64,000 nt of DNA from Tolypeutes matacus (GCA_026826555.1 JAKSZT010005175.1:4490211-4554210); one strand, 5' to 3'; numbered from the stretch's first letter, positions 11,200-24,234 are shown. Numbers and translations are program-made. The notes: generated from the sequence alone by a model not told the origin.

Positions 11200-13710
11200 A
11201 AATAAGATGACAGAATGAAGATGTTTTTAAGGGCATGATAAGTTAAGAAAAGAATGAAAAGAAGCACAGAATGTCATTGGAAATTGTATTGGAAGCATCA
11301 TGGAGAAAAACAGATTACAGAAAAATATCAGCAGTGATATGAAGGAAAAGCTGGAACTACTCTCCAGCTGCTGAAACAGAAAGGGCCAAGAAGAAAGTGG
11401 CCAGAAAAAGAACATTAGAGTTTGAGCTCAGAGAGTAGAAAATCAAACTCTAGATAAAGAGAGTTCTTGAAGAAGAGACAGCTTTTAAGGAACAGAATCA
11501 ATATAAAAGACCAAACATGACAAAACAGAAGAAAACCTTCCTGAATTTAGAAAGGCTTGAATGGGTAGATGAATGGACTCACCAGACACAATTAATTAAA
11601 AGTAATCACTACATAAATATGTAGTAGTGATTATTTTTTTAAATTTCAAGAGATAAAGAAAGAATGCTACAAATATCCAGGTAAAGTGTTTAAAAACAGA
11701 AAAGAAAAAAAAGCAGTCTACAAAGTCACTGAGATTTGCCACAGAGATATCCATACATCACATGACCTAAATTCCAGAAGATAGCAGCTCCCTCAAGGAG
11801 GGAAAGGTTAGGATCCAAAAACACACTGACCAACTAAGGAGTCATTTGTTTTTCAAGGCAATAAAAAGACTTTCTTAGATATATACAAACTCCAAAAATT
11901 ACCCAGAAATGTATATGTGGCAGCCAAAAGATAAATCAAAGAGCTCACAAGAGGAGACTGTAGCAGGGGTGGTGAACACGGAAGCCACTCAAACATCTAG
12001 GTCTAAATAAGAGTCATAAACAGAGTTGCAAACAGAACGCAAATTGCAAGATTCTTGAAAGCAAAAATAAAATAAAAATATAATAGAAATAAAAGAATAA
12101 AAGCATGATCTAAAGATGATCATTGACCAATAATAAGCAGGGACAAAAAACTTAATAGCATATAACAGGCAAATCTAGGAGGAAGAAAGGGAAAGAATTA
12201 AATATGCAGTAATTTTATATTCCTATCTGGATCTAAATCATTCGGTACTATTTCATAATTGACTTTGATCATTATAAAACTATAGATATGACAATATTTT
12301 TTAAATCAAAAGTTGTTAAAAATAAGATATAAGGTGGAAAACAGAACAAAACAAAACATCATCCCATAAAGCTAATGATATAAAATAAAGCAAATAGCAA
12401 GGAAACATACAACACAGGAAGCCAATAATAATAATGATATTAATACAGACATGAGAACAGACAAATCAGGCATGATGATAAAGATAAATGGGTGAAACTC
12501 CTGTATTAAAATACATACTTTCAAGAATGGTTCAGGAGATAAAGTTCACCTCTATGTCATCCACAGGAAATATGGCCACCACATAATTACTCCATGATTT
12601 TAAAAGTTAAAAGCAGGACAGAAAAGTAGTAGGTGACTGCAAATAAAAAGAAAGCAGGGGTTGCATAGAATTAAGTGATTAAATCATTTATAGGTCAGTT
12701 ATTTTTATTGATGAAGTTTATAATTCATAATGATGATTTATTAGACCTATTCCTTTTCTTTTTTTTTTTTCCCCAAACTTGATAAAAGCATTTAATTACT
12801 GATCTAAGAAATTCAATGAACCGTAAGTAGAATAGTTCCAAAGAAATACACATTATACACATCATAGTCAAACTTCTGAAAACCAAAACAAAGAAAAAGT
12901 CTTGAAAGCCACAGGTGAAAAATGACTCATTACATACAGGGGAACAAACATATGACCTATTCCTTTTCACACACAGTGTTGTATCAATACATAAAACAAA
13001 AATAGTTAGAATTAAAGAAAACTTGACAGAAATAATAAGGGAAGCATTTCCTGAGGAATTCAGAATTCAAAGAATCAATAAGGCCAAAATGATCTGAATA
13101 AATACTCAGTAATTAAATATTTATATTACTAACCCATGAAGAAGTGAAAATATTTACATGGGATATTTCCAAAAATCAGCTATATATTGGCAGTAAAGAA
13201 AACCCATAAATTTACTGAACAAAAATGAATGAAAATGAATGAATTTCCCACTCATCTCAGAATGTAGAAAAAATCCAATCAGATAAATCCTGGGAAATCA
13301 GAAGGGCATACTTGGTAAAGATAAAAGCAGAAATTAATAAATTACAAAGCAGAACTTATTAGTCGATCCAAGAATTGTAGCTTAAAAAATACAAATAAAA
13401 CAGACAAATCATGTGTCCACACTAATGAGAAAGGACTGGAGAGAAAGATAGGAATTCACAAAATAAGGATCAAAATAGGGTAGGAAACTATATATAGAGA
13501 AAAGGTGTTTTTTAAATATCCAGGAAAAGAGCAATGTCCTAAGCAACTACAAATGATCAAAATTGACATGAAATTTGTTTAAAAACCTGAATAGACCAAA
13601 AATCATAGAAGGAATTAAGAAAATTTTCAATGAATTGCCTCCTGAAGAGAAACTGAGCAGAGATAAATTTGCAGAGAATTTTGGAGGCTAATGCCACATC
13701 ACACTGCCAA
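11200..13710 (+). mobile_element. Long decayed L1 (L1M/HAL1-like), internally deleted
   Basis: A-rich plus-strand L1 text includes TCAAGGCAATAAAAAGACTTTCTTAGATATATACAAACTCC, the CACATCATAGTCAAACTTCTGAAAACCAAA...GAAAAAGTCTTGAAAGCCAC block at 12861-12915, and ORF2 pieces at 13310-13350 (AAGATAAAAGCAGAAATTAAT, the K-I-R-A-E-I-N region). Frames are shattered and large deletions are likely. Borders are approximate, and the first 800 bases are the least certain. Confidence 0.6.
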
Positions 13711-15100
13711 TGTGAATCCATTATGATGCTGTTTCCAATAAAAGATAGTTTGCTATTTTACCCTTACAATATGAGCTTCCCCTTCCACCAGGTAGATTAA
13801 AATGAGCATCCATTTGGTTTCTTCAAGCTCACTCTGCCAAATATGCTTCTAATTTTTAAAAAAAGGTCAGACCTTTTTGGTCAATATACCTCTATAAGTA
13901 CAATCAATGGAACAAAATTGCTATCTTCTGCTCTGCACATATTTAACACAAGTGCAGTATTTTTATTACCAGGATAGAAGGGAAAGAAGAGAAAGATATT
14001 GTGGGGAGAAGAGCAGCCTTCACAAAGGGATGCTGTAGAAGAGAAGAAAAAGGGGTTCATGATAATATGCTCTTTCATTACACTCTGGAGAGGGGTTCCC
14101 TCTGCCAAGAGACCAAGTGCCATTTGATGGGTGGTGACACTGGGGGGAACTGTGTGCACACACGTGCACAGGGAAATGCCAATGTTGCTAATGTTCCTGG
14201 GCATCTAGGCCACTGGCTGGCAAAGCCCTCTCTCATAGTTGTTGTCTCTGCCCTACCCCAGGCAGAGTCCAGAACATGTTAGCAATACCAGGAAACACTC
14301 TGGAGGGGTCATTAAGTGGTAGTCTGGAGCTCTGGACCAAGCAGATTCATTGCACTGGGTGAACCTCTTCATCTGCAGATAGAATCTTCATCACAATTAT
14401 TACCATCCTGCCTATGAGAATGAGGGGATTCAAAGTGGCTCCATTCCTAGGGGGAGGCCCAGGAGACAGGAAGATGGAGACAATGGGAGAAACAAAGAGA
14501 GGGAGAGAAAGAGAGATGCTTTGCCAGCATTAAAAAAAAACACTCCATCTAAATGACTCTGGATTTGTGTTTTTCATTCAGCCTGGATGTGCTGAGGCAC
14601 TTTTATTTCACTCCATTTTCTTCCCACCCTACTTTCCCAGTAAATTTCATCCCAGAACTGTCGATTTCTGTCTTATGACCATTATGGAAATCTGGCTTCA
14701 TTTCTCCTCCTAATTTATGATCTTGTTAACATGCCCACATGCCAGATGGTCCTGTTCTCCAGGTTGGGAGATAATGAAATAAACAAAAATTGCTGTAAGA
14801 AACAAATAGGGAGAGATTTTCCCCCCTTGAATTTTTCCCCCCTTGAATTGCTTCTGAGGCCTCTGCCACCACTCACTGAAATTCTAAGTAGGTGAACAGT
14901 GCTTGATGGCACTCAAGTGGTTGCCCAGAGGTGAGTTTTTTCTTCCACAATGCACTCAGTGTTCTGGAATTCTGTCCCAGAAAGAGGCAGTGCCTTGGAC
15001 TCACCTCCCTCCCCAACCTGCATTCATGCTTGAACCTATGCTGTCATCTCACAAGGCTGTTGGGTGACCACTAGCATAGTGCTTAACACATTGCACTGGA
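13711..15100. other. Intergenic DNA, nothing recognised
   Basis: A 107-codon minus-strand ORF (13881-14204) and a 93-codon plus-strand ORF (14001-14282) overlap each other. Neither shows family similarity. Confidence 0.55.
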
Positions 15101-15109
15101 ATGGCTTAT

Positions 15110-15215
15110 TTTTCTTTTTGCCTACTATATTCTGAGCTCCCTAGGGCCAGGAACTGGGTCTTTTCCCTCTGAACCTACAATACCTCATACAAATCCTGGC
15201 ATATATTTGGCAGAG
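15110..15215 (+). mobile_element. L2 3' end fragment
   Basis: TATTCTGAGCTCCCTAGGGCCAGGAACTGGGTCTTTTCCCT...CCTGGCATATATTTGG follows the L2 3' end. Confidence 0.6.
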
Positions 15216-15710
15216 TCAAAAATTATTAAAAAGCCTTCACCATAAGTATGCAAAGTGCTGCTGCTAAAGAGAAGAAGGAATTCAATGATGAAAGCTAAAT
15301 AAATATATATATATATGATGCACCCAACTGAATCAATAAGATGGACTCTCAGGGATTCTAGGCTACATTATGTTAAGGATGTTATCCAATCTCAAATTCC
15401 AAGATTGTCATGCTCTATCTCAAGGTAAAATCATAATCAGATAAATGGTGGGAGAGCCAGATACAATCTCTCTGTTTTCCATCATTCTCCATCCACCCTG
15501 AACTCTGGCATCTAGGCACTAGAAGGAATCCCAAGGAGCCATCTCATCCACCCTTTTGTCTTCAACAGGCATCCTCTTACCTTCCAAGGAAGATAGCTCT
15601 TGAGCACCCACTAGAGAGGGGATGTGGGAGAAATAGACAGACTGCCCTTGCTAAGTTTACATTAGTAAGCCAAGTAAGACACTGACACTGGGTACAGTCA
15701 GTGTCAAGGG

Positions 15711-15935
15711 CAGGGGTCAGCAAACTAGATCCCTGGTGGCCAAATCCAGCCATCATCTCTGTTTTCATAAATAAAGATTTTTTGGAACCTAACCCTTCCC
15801 ATCCATTTACACGTTGTCTGTGGCTGCTTTCAAGCTAAAACAGCAAAGTTGAGTTATTGTGATAGATGTTGCATGGCCCAGACAGCTTAAAATAATTACT
15901 GTCTGGCATGGGCATGAGTTTGTCAAAGCACAGAT
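15711..15935. mobile_element. hAT-Charlie MITE
   Basis: Begins CAGGGGTCAGCAAACTAGATCCCTGGTGGCCAAATCCAGCC and continues through TTTTCATAAATAAAGATTTTTTGGAACC, GTTGTCTGTGGCTGCTTTCAAGCTA and GCAAAGTTGAGTTATTGTGA. This is the familiar palindromic-ended Charlie-derived MITE. I am unsure of the exact MER number. Confidence 0.75.
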
Positions 15936-15945
15936 GTGATCACCA

Positions 15946-16435
15946 CCTCCATCTTCGAAAGGTACTATGATCCAGGGCACCAAAGAGTAAGGTTCTCTCC
16001 TGCTCTACCATCAGGTGTTGAGAATATGTGGCATTCACTGACCTGTGTGTCAATTAAAGCTATGAAGAGTCCCTCACCAAAGGTTATCAGGGACCAAACC
16101 AAATGTTCACCCACGTTGCTTTAAAAAGCAAATCCTGTTTCAGTCTTATTCAGACTAAAGAGAAAAGGGCTGATATGACCAGATCAGGTTTTGTTTTGGA
16201 GGGGGCATTGGGATTATAGAACCTGGAGCACTAGGGGCTGAGGGGGAGGGTATATTCAAAGGGAGAAAAACATTCCTGACTTCACAATTTTGTCAAGGCC
16301 AGCCTTTAAGCTGTTTGGATAAATTATTAGAAGCCACACCAAATGGCTGAAGAGTGTCCAGTAACTGGTTCAGAGGAAATCCTGGTGCCTGCTAATTGTA
16401 GGCAGGAATTACCAATAATGGAGTCATCAGAATAA
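15946..16435. other. Intergenic DNA, nothing recognised
   Basis: No supported gene, RNA or repeat. Confidence 0.55.
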
Positions 16436-16439
16436 TCAC

Positions 16440-16560
16440 ATTTTCTAGAAGCCAGAGTCCTTCAACATCATCTTGCCCAACATCCTCATGTTATAAATGA
16501 AGTTCAAAGAGGTGAGATGGGCTGCCTAGAGCCAAGATTAAAATTCCTGATTCCTAGCCC
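16440..16560 (-). mobile_element. MIR-like SINE fragment
   Basis: TGTTATAAATGAAGTTCAAAGAGGTGAGATGGGCTGCCTAGAG is the antisense MIR core (decayed ACAGATGAGGAAACTGAGGC...). Identification is tentative. Confidence 0.5.
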
Positions 16561-16564
16561 AGCC

Positions 16565-17580
16565 TTTTTGCCAATTTCCCACAGAGCCTCTTATATTACT
16601 AAGGACTCTTTCAACTTCTGAAACCCAACCCAACTTGATTAAGCAAAAACATAGAAAGTGTAGCCTCATTTTTACTGAAAATGCCAGGGGTATGAGCTTC
16701 AGATATGACAGAATCCAGGTGTGCAAATGGTTTCATCAGTCAACTGCCTTTTTCCATCTGTATTCTGCTTCATTCTGTGTTGGTTTCCTTCTCAAACTAG
16801 TTCCTTTACATTGTTCCAGATTAGCAACCTCAACAGAAAGAGAATGGGTCCTTTCCAATAATTTATGCAGAAGTCCCAGGGCAGATGCTCACTGGCTCTG
16901 GCTGGCCTTGCTTGAGTTCCGTGCCCATCCCTGAATCTACTGCAACCTGAAGGATGTGATGTTCATGTCCATCCCTGATTCTACATGGGCAGAGAATGGA
17001 AAAGGGGTGGTTCTCCAAAGAAAAATCAGGGTAATGTTCCCAAATGTCTGTCTCTGAAGCTGTCTTATTTTCTTAATTTGGGGTGCATCAACTCATCCAG
17101 GTTTGGAGCCTTTTCATTTAGCTGTTCTCCCTCCTTGGCTGCTTCAGAAGTCTATAATCTTTCTAAGATTTCCCCCTCACCCCAGCACAGCTGCAATGTC
17201 CCTTCATTGATTCCCCCATTCATTCCTTCAGATTAGGGAGACATCTACCCTACACCAACAATTAGGCTCTTAGCTAATATGACCAGAGAATTTTTTATGG
17301 GATTCTTTCACTTCACATCAGCTTTCATGGTCTTTTTCTTCTCCCACCTTGATTGCCAAGTCACTTCCTCCTTGTAAACTATGATTACTAAATCCCCGCA
17401 TTTAATCACATGTGTTTATGGTTTTCACTTATCCATCACCACTTAAAATTAACTCTCCCTTGCTTATATAGCTGTAGTCTATTTGCATATAATAATAACA
17501 TAGTGTCATGCTTAAATCTGTTTTCTGTAATAGTATGTGTAATATAATGTGTAATGTAATAGTTTGTGTCTTATTTTTTC
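16565..17580. other. Intergenic DNA, nothing recognised
   Basis: Short ORFs only (up to 99 codons at 16635-16934), with no support. Confidence 0.55.
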
Positions 17581-17584
17581 TTCA

Positions 17585-17745
17585 TATTAATCCTGTGATG
17601 TAGGCAATAGTCTCATATGCCAAATGAAAAAGCCCAAATTGAGAAAGCTAAGTGTGCCTCAGCTCTGGAGCTAGGAAGTGGCAGATGCAGGACCCAAACA
17701 CCAAGGCCAATGTACTTCCATTTAAACCATAGCACTGCCAAAATC
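17585..17745 (-). mobile_element. MIR SINE
   Basis: CCTGTGATGTAGGCAATAGTCTC...GCTCTGGAGCTAGGAAGTGGCAGATGCAGGACCCAAACACCAAGGCCAATGTACTT...AACCATAGCACTGCC is antisense MIR in order. Confidence 0.75.
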
Positions 17746-17756
17746 ATAAGCTAAGC

Positions 17757-17966
17757 AAAGACAGTGATCCTCAGCTGGAGACGGGGGAATTTTGGCAATG
17801 TCTGGAGACATTTTTAGATTATCATGGCTTACGTTGTGGGGATGCTACTGGCATCTAGTAGGGTAAGACTAAGGGTGCTGCTAAACATCCCACAATGCAC
17901 AAGACAAGCCCCCATGACAATCACCTAACCCCAAACATCAATAGCACTAAGGTATAACAACACTGG
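17757..17966 (+). mobile_element. MER20: MER20-type hAT-Charlie MITE
   Basis: TTTTGGCAATGTCTGGAGACATTTTTAGATTATCATGGCTTA...GATGCTACTGGCATCTAGTAGGGTAAGA...GCTGCTAAACATCCCACAATGCACAAGACAAGCCCCCATGACAAT...CAATAGCACTAAGG follows the MER20 consensus over its full length. It is non-coding. Confidence 0.88.
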
Positions 17967-19175
17967 CTTAGGAATATCCAAAGAATAGGGCTTTCTTTCC
18001 ATACTTCCTAATGCTTTCCCTTCTGTCCCCAGCCACAGGAAAACTAGCTCAGCTGTTTTTACCATTTTTCTTTTGATATTGTAAGGGGGCAGGGTCAGAA
18101 ATATACAGGCTTTGGTACAAAGAGCCAGGGCTGAGGGAAACTATTCCTGCATCTTCTCTGGTCTTCTTATGACCACAGAATGCAAAAGCTTTTACCTGTA
18201 CTCTTACTTCCTAAGCAGAAAGATTCAGTAGGTTCATAGCTGTGGGGTCCTAGGGTACCCAAGAGAGTGGAGAGAGAGGGAGGAGAGAGGAGAAGAAAAG
18301 ACTGATGAATGATAGTGACCAGGAGAGCTACAGACAGTCCAAAAGCACACACTGAGAAAGAGAAGAGAGGGAGTAGGAGGAGAGGAAGGGTAAAGGAGAA
18401 GGGGAGAGAAGAAAGGATGATGGAAAGAAAGGAAGGGGGACAGGATTCTACTAGGGATGAAATAGGAGGTAATTGTATTTGGGGCAAATGCAAAGAGCAT
18501 CCCAGGCCATGGGGCCAGGGGAACAGGAGCCTCCCTGCTGCCTCTGCCAGTTTCAGGTATTGCAAATTTAATGTGAGTCTAAGTAAATCAGAAGCAGTTC
18601 CTATTATTCAAACTGCTCCAGTGGTTTCTGAGTTCTACTATGCTCTGGAAAGGTTGAGCAGAGGGTACCTCATGGATCCATATTCATGATGCAAGGGCAG
18701 AGAGAGCAGCCTAGCTCCCAGCCAGTGGTGGTCAAACCTAGGCCAAGGACCTTCCTTGTTATCACCTGTTTTGTTTCCTCCAGATTGTGTGGGCAGCAAG
18801 AAGCAACAGAAGTGTTGCTTGATCATTTATTTGTGGAGCTGAGCAGCCCAGGAAGACATGCCCACCCACAAGAACATGTAAAGCTTGGTGGCTTCATGTA
18901 CCTGATGGTCTACCAAAGGCTTTGGGACATGTGCAGCCAAGCCTCATCTGGACTGCCCAGGAGAACTGGGACAAGCACAGATCCAGGACCCAAACTCATG
19001 TCTCACACCAGACCCAAGCCACTTTGACCATGGAAGATGGAAGGCAGATTCTCCAATAACCTGGGTTCCTTTGGAGCCCCCTCAACCCAGTGCCACAGTC
19101 TGGATAGTAAATGATCTTGCCACCATCAAGATTGTCTAAAAAAGATGAGGCTAGAGGCCATGGTGGACAGGAGAG
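17967..19175. other. Intergenic DNA with GA-rich low complexity
   Basis: A purine-rich stretch at 18255-18450 generates long ORFs on both strands (for example 18167-18565 minus and 18309-18689 plus). These are compositional artefacts. Nothing else was recognised. Confidence 0.6.
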
Positions 19176-19179
19176 CTGG

Positions 19180-19530
19180 GGACTTGGCCCACCTCCATGA
19201 CTTATTGACCAGGGAAGCGTTTCATTGAAATAAGGGCCTTAAGCTGAGATTTTGCCAGGAGGAGTTGGGTCTGGTGAGGGAAAGAATTTTGAGTCCATAA
19301 GCCCTAAGGAAGTCAGTGCAGGGAATGATCCCTTTTGATTGGAGTGTGGAGGAGAAATGGGAGGAAGGGCTGGTGGATCCCATTGAGGCCACATGTGTAG
19401 GGACTTAAATGATAGCTAGAACAAGTAGTGTTCAGTTTTGTGATTGAAGGGAAACTGTTGAAGGCTTTTCAGACATGGAGTGTGAGGTGATAAGAGTGCT
19501 AGATAGAAGATGAGTGGAGCAGGGATTCTC
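19180..19530 (-). mobile_element. L2 LINE fragment
   Basis: Decayed antisense L2 ORF/3' text, including GCTGAGATTTTGCCAGGAGGAGTTGGG, GGGACTTAAATGATAGCTAGAACAAGTAGTGTTCAGTTTTGTGATTGAAGGGAAACTGTTGAAGGC and AGGTGATAAGAGTGCT. Confidence 0.5.
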
Positions 19531-19764
19531 CTGCCTGTTCTTCCTACTGTTCTTGGAGCTTTCCAAGAATGTCCAACCAAAGATGGATGAGAAGTATGAG
19601 GTCTTAAAAGAGTCCAGAAGGCTCTAAAATGCTCAGTTTATTATTATTTTATGTAGATTTAATTATAATAGTAACACAGCATTAAGTTAAATGGACTCTG
19701 ACACTGACTTATAAAAACCATTATTACATTTACCAATAAGCTGCTCATGCCTTGGTGACATAGT

Positions 19765-19995
19765 AAAAATATGGCCTGGTTTAGGAATCAGACAGGCTTG
19801 GGTTTATGTCTCAGCCATGACCTTTACTGATAGTGAGTATTTACTGTAGATAGATCAGTGAACCCCTTTAAGTCTCAGTTTTGTCATCTATAAAATGAGG
19901 ATGATGATGGGTGCTTCACCGGGTTCTTGTAGGGAGTAAGTGCACAGCTTAGCTCATGGTGCATGGTGAAGTCACAATAAACATTTGTTTCTTCT
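19765..19995 (+). mobile_element. MIR SINE
   Basis: GGAATCAGACAGGCTTGGGTTTATGTCTCAGCCATGACC...AGTCTCAGTTTTGTCATCTATAAAATGAGGATGATGATGG follows MIR along most of its length. Confidence 0.85.
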
Positions 19996-22260
19996 CTCAA
20001 TCCCTGCTCCCCATGCTGTGTGCTGAGCATTGATGTCCCTTCACCCATGTTCCACTGACAATAGGCTGAGACATGTGAAGGTGACTCCCCAGGGCCCAGA
20101 GTCCTGCATGCACCCCAAATCAGGCCCCAGCTCTGGTTCATTTTGTAGTCAGGCAGTCTTGGGTTTTCCATTTTGAAAAAGAACAACAGCATCCCCTTCC
20201 CCTCATTCTCTTCCTTTTGCTTCTTTGTCAACTCACACAGTGCACTTTCTTCACAGGCTTCTCCTCCTCTCTACCCTCCTCTATCCCACAGTTGCTTCCA
20301 TCATACCAACCCTGATCACAGAATTCCAGCATGGGTTGGAAATGAACTTGGAGGTCAGCCTTGCTGCCCTTGGCCACCTTTGGACAGGTAGACCCCTTCC
20401 TTGATCAAACCCCCTGCAACCCATAGAGACAAACATTTATTTAATTCTTCCATGGATGTGAAGCATGTTCAGGAAGTCTTGGCCAATGACAGTTGTGAGT
20501 CCATGGGCAGAGGGGGGAGGTTTCCATATCTATATGGCAGGGCCATCTCCTGGCTACTGTGGTCACTTGGCTGGTGACTCTTGGAAATAAATTAAGAACG
20601 TCCTACTCCTTTGGCCCCTCCACCCCCATACACATGCACACACTCTCTAAACCTGCCCAGTCCCTTGTGGTTCAAAAGGAGCCTCAGGTTCTTCTCCCTT
20701 GAACCCATTGGCAGGAGAGCCAGGCACATATGGTACCATATGAGGAGGCATCAAAGGAGAGCCACTTTAGGGTTGGGGATTGCCCACATCATCTACCTCC
20801 CACACTCTGGGCTCCTCCCCTAGCCCTAGAGAGCTGACAAGGGATGGTCTCTCAGAGACCTTTTGTCTTTCAGCTCCTGTCAGATGGATAGAATGGGGAG
20901 TCATCATGTTTCACTACCTACACACACACACACACACACCATTTAAAAATGTATCCCTTCCTGCATTCTATTTTCTCTTGTATTTTTTTCCTACTTTTAA
21001 AAATACTAATTTCTCATTTGAGTCAAAAATTATTTTACCAGAGAGGTGGTAATTAAATTCAAAAATTAAGAGAAATACCAATTAAATCATGCTCTACATT
21101 CACAAGGCAATTCTCATTCACATCATTATTTGAGACTGTGGTTCAGCCAGGGGCCTGCTATCTCTTCCCCCACCCCTCCGTCACCCCACTCAGTCTGTCT
21201 GCTGAACAGGACTGGGTGGTTTATCTGAATCAGAGCAAATGGGGATAGAAGTAGAAGGTTTCTCTTCTCCTTAGCTCCCTCACCTGTGTTGCACTCTTCC
21301 TACTTCATTAGAATTCCTGCCTTCATGCACCTCCATGAGACCTACCCCCCAGTGTTTTCCCTGCCCTGCCCTGCCCCACCTGTGTGTTTCATACCTCTCA
21401 CCCAGACTCTTTTCCACACATGCCTTGCTTTCCAAACCTACAGTCTCTGTATTCTAAACCTCAATTTCCCAGTGTCCATTTTCTAAATTACTGGTTGCTT
21501 ATCAACCAGACTGATTATAGATATAATGTGCTACTACTTTGCCCAGAAGTGAACATCTTCCCAAAGGCACCACCTCTGCACACCCACAGATCTCTTCTGG
21601 GTGACTGGGACCTTCAAAACGTGATTGTGAAACCAGTTTCTCCGAGGCTGGTCTGTGGACTTCTTGCATCAGAATTCCTAAGGGTAATTGCTTAAAATAA
21701 TGGAGAATAGTAGGCTGCAATCAAGTGAAAACATAAAAGAACTGATGGAAGATTGGGCTTGAAAGTTAGACTCTCAGACAAGTTACCAAAGAAGGGCAGG
21801 GGGAGGAGGAGAGGGAAAAGAGAGGAGAACCATGCATGTGGGGTTACAGCTATCCTGGATGTGTGTCTTAAACACACATGCACTTCTTCTGGCTCCTCCC
21901 AATGCTGGCTGGCAAGAGCTCTGGAGGCATCTTCACACTTCCTGACCCAGATGTGGTCCCAGAAGCATCACTCTGAGGGCTAAGTGGGCATGTTGGCTCA
22001 TCTGTTTTGGCCCCTATTTTCTCAGTCCCCTTAGCTTTGAACGAGCAGGGGGTTGATTTATCTATGAAATGTGTAACAGTTGTGCCATTTTGGCTGCAGG
22101 CCAGACTTTTAAATCACACAGTTAGAAGCTGGGGAAAGAAGTTTCAATAATTAAGGCTGACTGAATCTGGAGGTTTCCCAAAGAGACCTCTCTCCAGGCA
22201 CCCCTTTCTTGCTTGGTCTATACCCCACCTCTCAGCCAGAATGAGGCCTGAAGCTGCAGA
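19996..22260. other. Intergenic DNA, little recognised
   Basis: Contains a (CA)n run at 20918-20939 and a probable MER5-like scrap near 21635-21700 (CTGGTCTGTGGACTTCTTGCATCAGAATTCCTAAGGG). ORFs of up to 115 codons are unsupported. Confidence 0.55.
20918..20939. repeat. (CA)n dinucleotide microsatellite
   Basis: About eleven uninterrupted CA units. Confidence 0.9.
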
Positions 22261-22267
22261 TGACAAC

Positions 22268-22392
22268 CCATAACTCATTCTTTCATTGATTTACTCATTC
22301 TACAACTATTTATTGGTGGCCTACTATGTGCCAGAAAAGAAGCAAGACTGTCAGTGCTCGTTACTCTGGTGCTCACAGTCTACTTGCAAAAG
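22268..22392 (-). mobile_element. L2 3' end fragment
   Basis: TCATTCTTTCATTGATTTACTCATTCTACAACTATTTATTGGTGGCCTACTATGTGCCAG is the antisense L2 terminus. Confidence 0.7.
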
Positions 22393-23730
22393 AGTTTAAA
22401 ATCCTCCAGCCATAATGTCCTGAAAATCTGGACCTCCCTATTGGCCAAGTAAGGATGGTCAAGAAACAGTGCCTCTTCTCTTATCATGCTTTTACTCCCA
22501 ATCAGCCTTCTGCCATCTGCAACTGCTTTAATGGCTTTCATCCCACCATGAGTGAGACTTAAAAAACAAGCTCTCCAAAAGTTATCATTTTGATTTAGAT
22601 TCACTATAGCATAAAATAGCAAGATGACATGAAAAGGATTTTAGAAATTATGTAGCCCAAGTGTTTCAAACCCAAATGCCTATATTAGGAAAGGTGGGAA
22701 ATAATAAGGAGTGATGGGGACTGTGGAAAACTAGAGAGCATAACCCCATTTAATGAAGTGAGCCAAGTACTGAATGGCATCCAATTGTTTACATTTGGGA
22801 ATGCAGATGCTGTGTGGCTTTATCTTCTGACTTTTTTTTCAAGAGAATCTAGGAATCCAGATCATGCATATAACAGCTTTTCAAACAGTGAAGGCCAAGC
22901 AAATGCATAAGTGAGCCAGATTCAGTTTGCATGTGGCCTTCAATAACCATGGACACTGAACCACTGACTCTACCAGGGAGGATTCCCAGAGCCCCTGTCC
23001 TATACCAGACTCCTTCTAGATTCTTTCCTCAATATTAGCACTGAAAGAAGAAGCCATGAGACCTTGAGCTTGGGGAGAGGAAAAGAGAAGGGCAAAGGAA
23101 GTGATTCGAGGCTGCTGTGGCCATAGACCAGCCTTGCTCACTTTCAGAGTTGACTGTCTTAACCTTCATTTTCAAGTGCCCTGATTTCTGTTAAACTTGG
23201 GTGGGAGCGGAGGGAGGCGATCTGATTTATAGGTTAAAGCACTCACTCTGGCTGCTCTGAGGAGAAAGGGGGACGGTGGCAGGGCCCATTTGCATTTCCT
23301 TCTGCCTCTCAGGCTCTCCCCACACTGCTTTCTCACCTTCTCTTCTTCCCTTGTCCATTCTTCAATACCAGGCTTTGATGCCCACCCCACTCACCCATCC
23401 CAAAGCCCACAGAACACTTGGTTAAAGTCCATACTTCTTGCTGAATTAAAGCTAAATTGTTCAGTATTTCTGATCCCAGCCTGGATTATGAGCTCTTGGG
23501 AGAGAGATTTGATTTTACTTTCTTTGTATATTCACCCCTCAGATCCCAGTAAGAGCTTGAAAATAGTGTTTGTGGAAGGAAGAGAAGAGGAGAGTGGGGC
23601 AAGGGAGGGAGTCCTAGCTAGTTCCAGGCCCTGTCCTCTTCCTGCTCCTCTCCTATCTAAATAGGCTCCATGGGTGGAACATCCTGGGAAAGCCAGACTT
23701 TTTGTACTAAACAGGGAAGCATCATTTTCC
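22393..23730. other. Intergenic DNA, nothing recognised
   Basis: ORFs of up to 124 codons (23290-23664 plus) have no domain or splice support. Confidence 0.5.
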
Positions 23731-23734
23731 ATGA

Positions 23735-23950
23735 TCAAGGCTCAGCTCAAGGGGCAAGTCCTCTAGAACCTTCCCTGATGAAGCCTCCTTCACATTCCCT
23801 GAGCCAAGCCTCCCTTACCCTTTGTTCCCAATCATACATGACAAACCCACATCCCACACTTCCTCACCGTTGTGACCATGAGTGCCTGTCTGTTGCTCCC
23901 ACTACACTGTAAGTGGTGGGGGCTGAGTTTGTCTTCTATGTGCCTCCTTC
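23735..23950 (+). mobile_element. L2 LINE 3' fragment
   Basis: GGCTCAGCTCAAGGGGCAAGTCCTCTAGAACCTTCCCTGATGAAGCC...TGCTCCCACTACACTGTAAG...GGGGGCTGAGTTTGTCTTC follows the L2 3' part in order. Confidence 0.7.
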
Positions 23951-24029
23951 AATGGGGAAGGGAGGGAAGGAGCAATGTAGGCAGGGAAAGAAAAAGAGAA
24001 GGGAGGAACAGAAGGATAAGGGAAAGCCT

Positions 24030-24232
24030 GGGTTGTGGACCCAGAAAGGCCTGACTAGAGTTCCAGCTCAACCACGTAACAACATAGGTGGCCCTTCTGA
24101 ACCTGAAACACTTCATTTATAAAGGATGGGCTTGAGGAGTTGGTGGGGAAATGCATATAGAGTGCTTAGCACTATGCCTAGCAAATAGTCATCCTTCAAT
24201 GAATGTTCATTTTTGCTACTTTTATTATTAGG
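24030..24232 (+). mobile_element. MIR SINE
   Basis: CTAGAGTTCCAGCTCAACCACGTAACAAC...CTGAAACACTTCATTTATAAAGGATGG...GAGTGCTTAGCACTATGCCTAGCAAATAGTCATCCTTCAATGAATG follows MIR. Confidence 0.75.
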
Positions 24233-24234
24233 AT

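Noticed and set aside
17478..17492. Octamer-like ATTTGCAT near TATATA
   Set aside because: A single short motif in A+T-rich DNA is expected by chance, and no gene lies nearby.
18167..18689. Overlapping 88-132 codon ORFs on both strands
   Set aside because: Driven by a GA-rich low-complexity stretch, with biased composition and no domain.
20918..20939. CRISPR-like or other array
   Set aside because: It is a plain CA microsatellite. No direct repeats with unique spacers occur anywhere in the window, and none is expected in a mammal.
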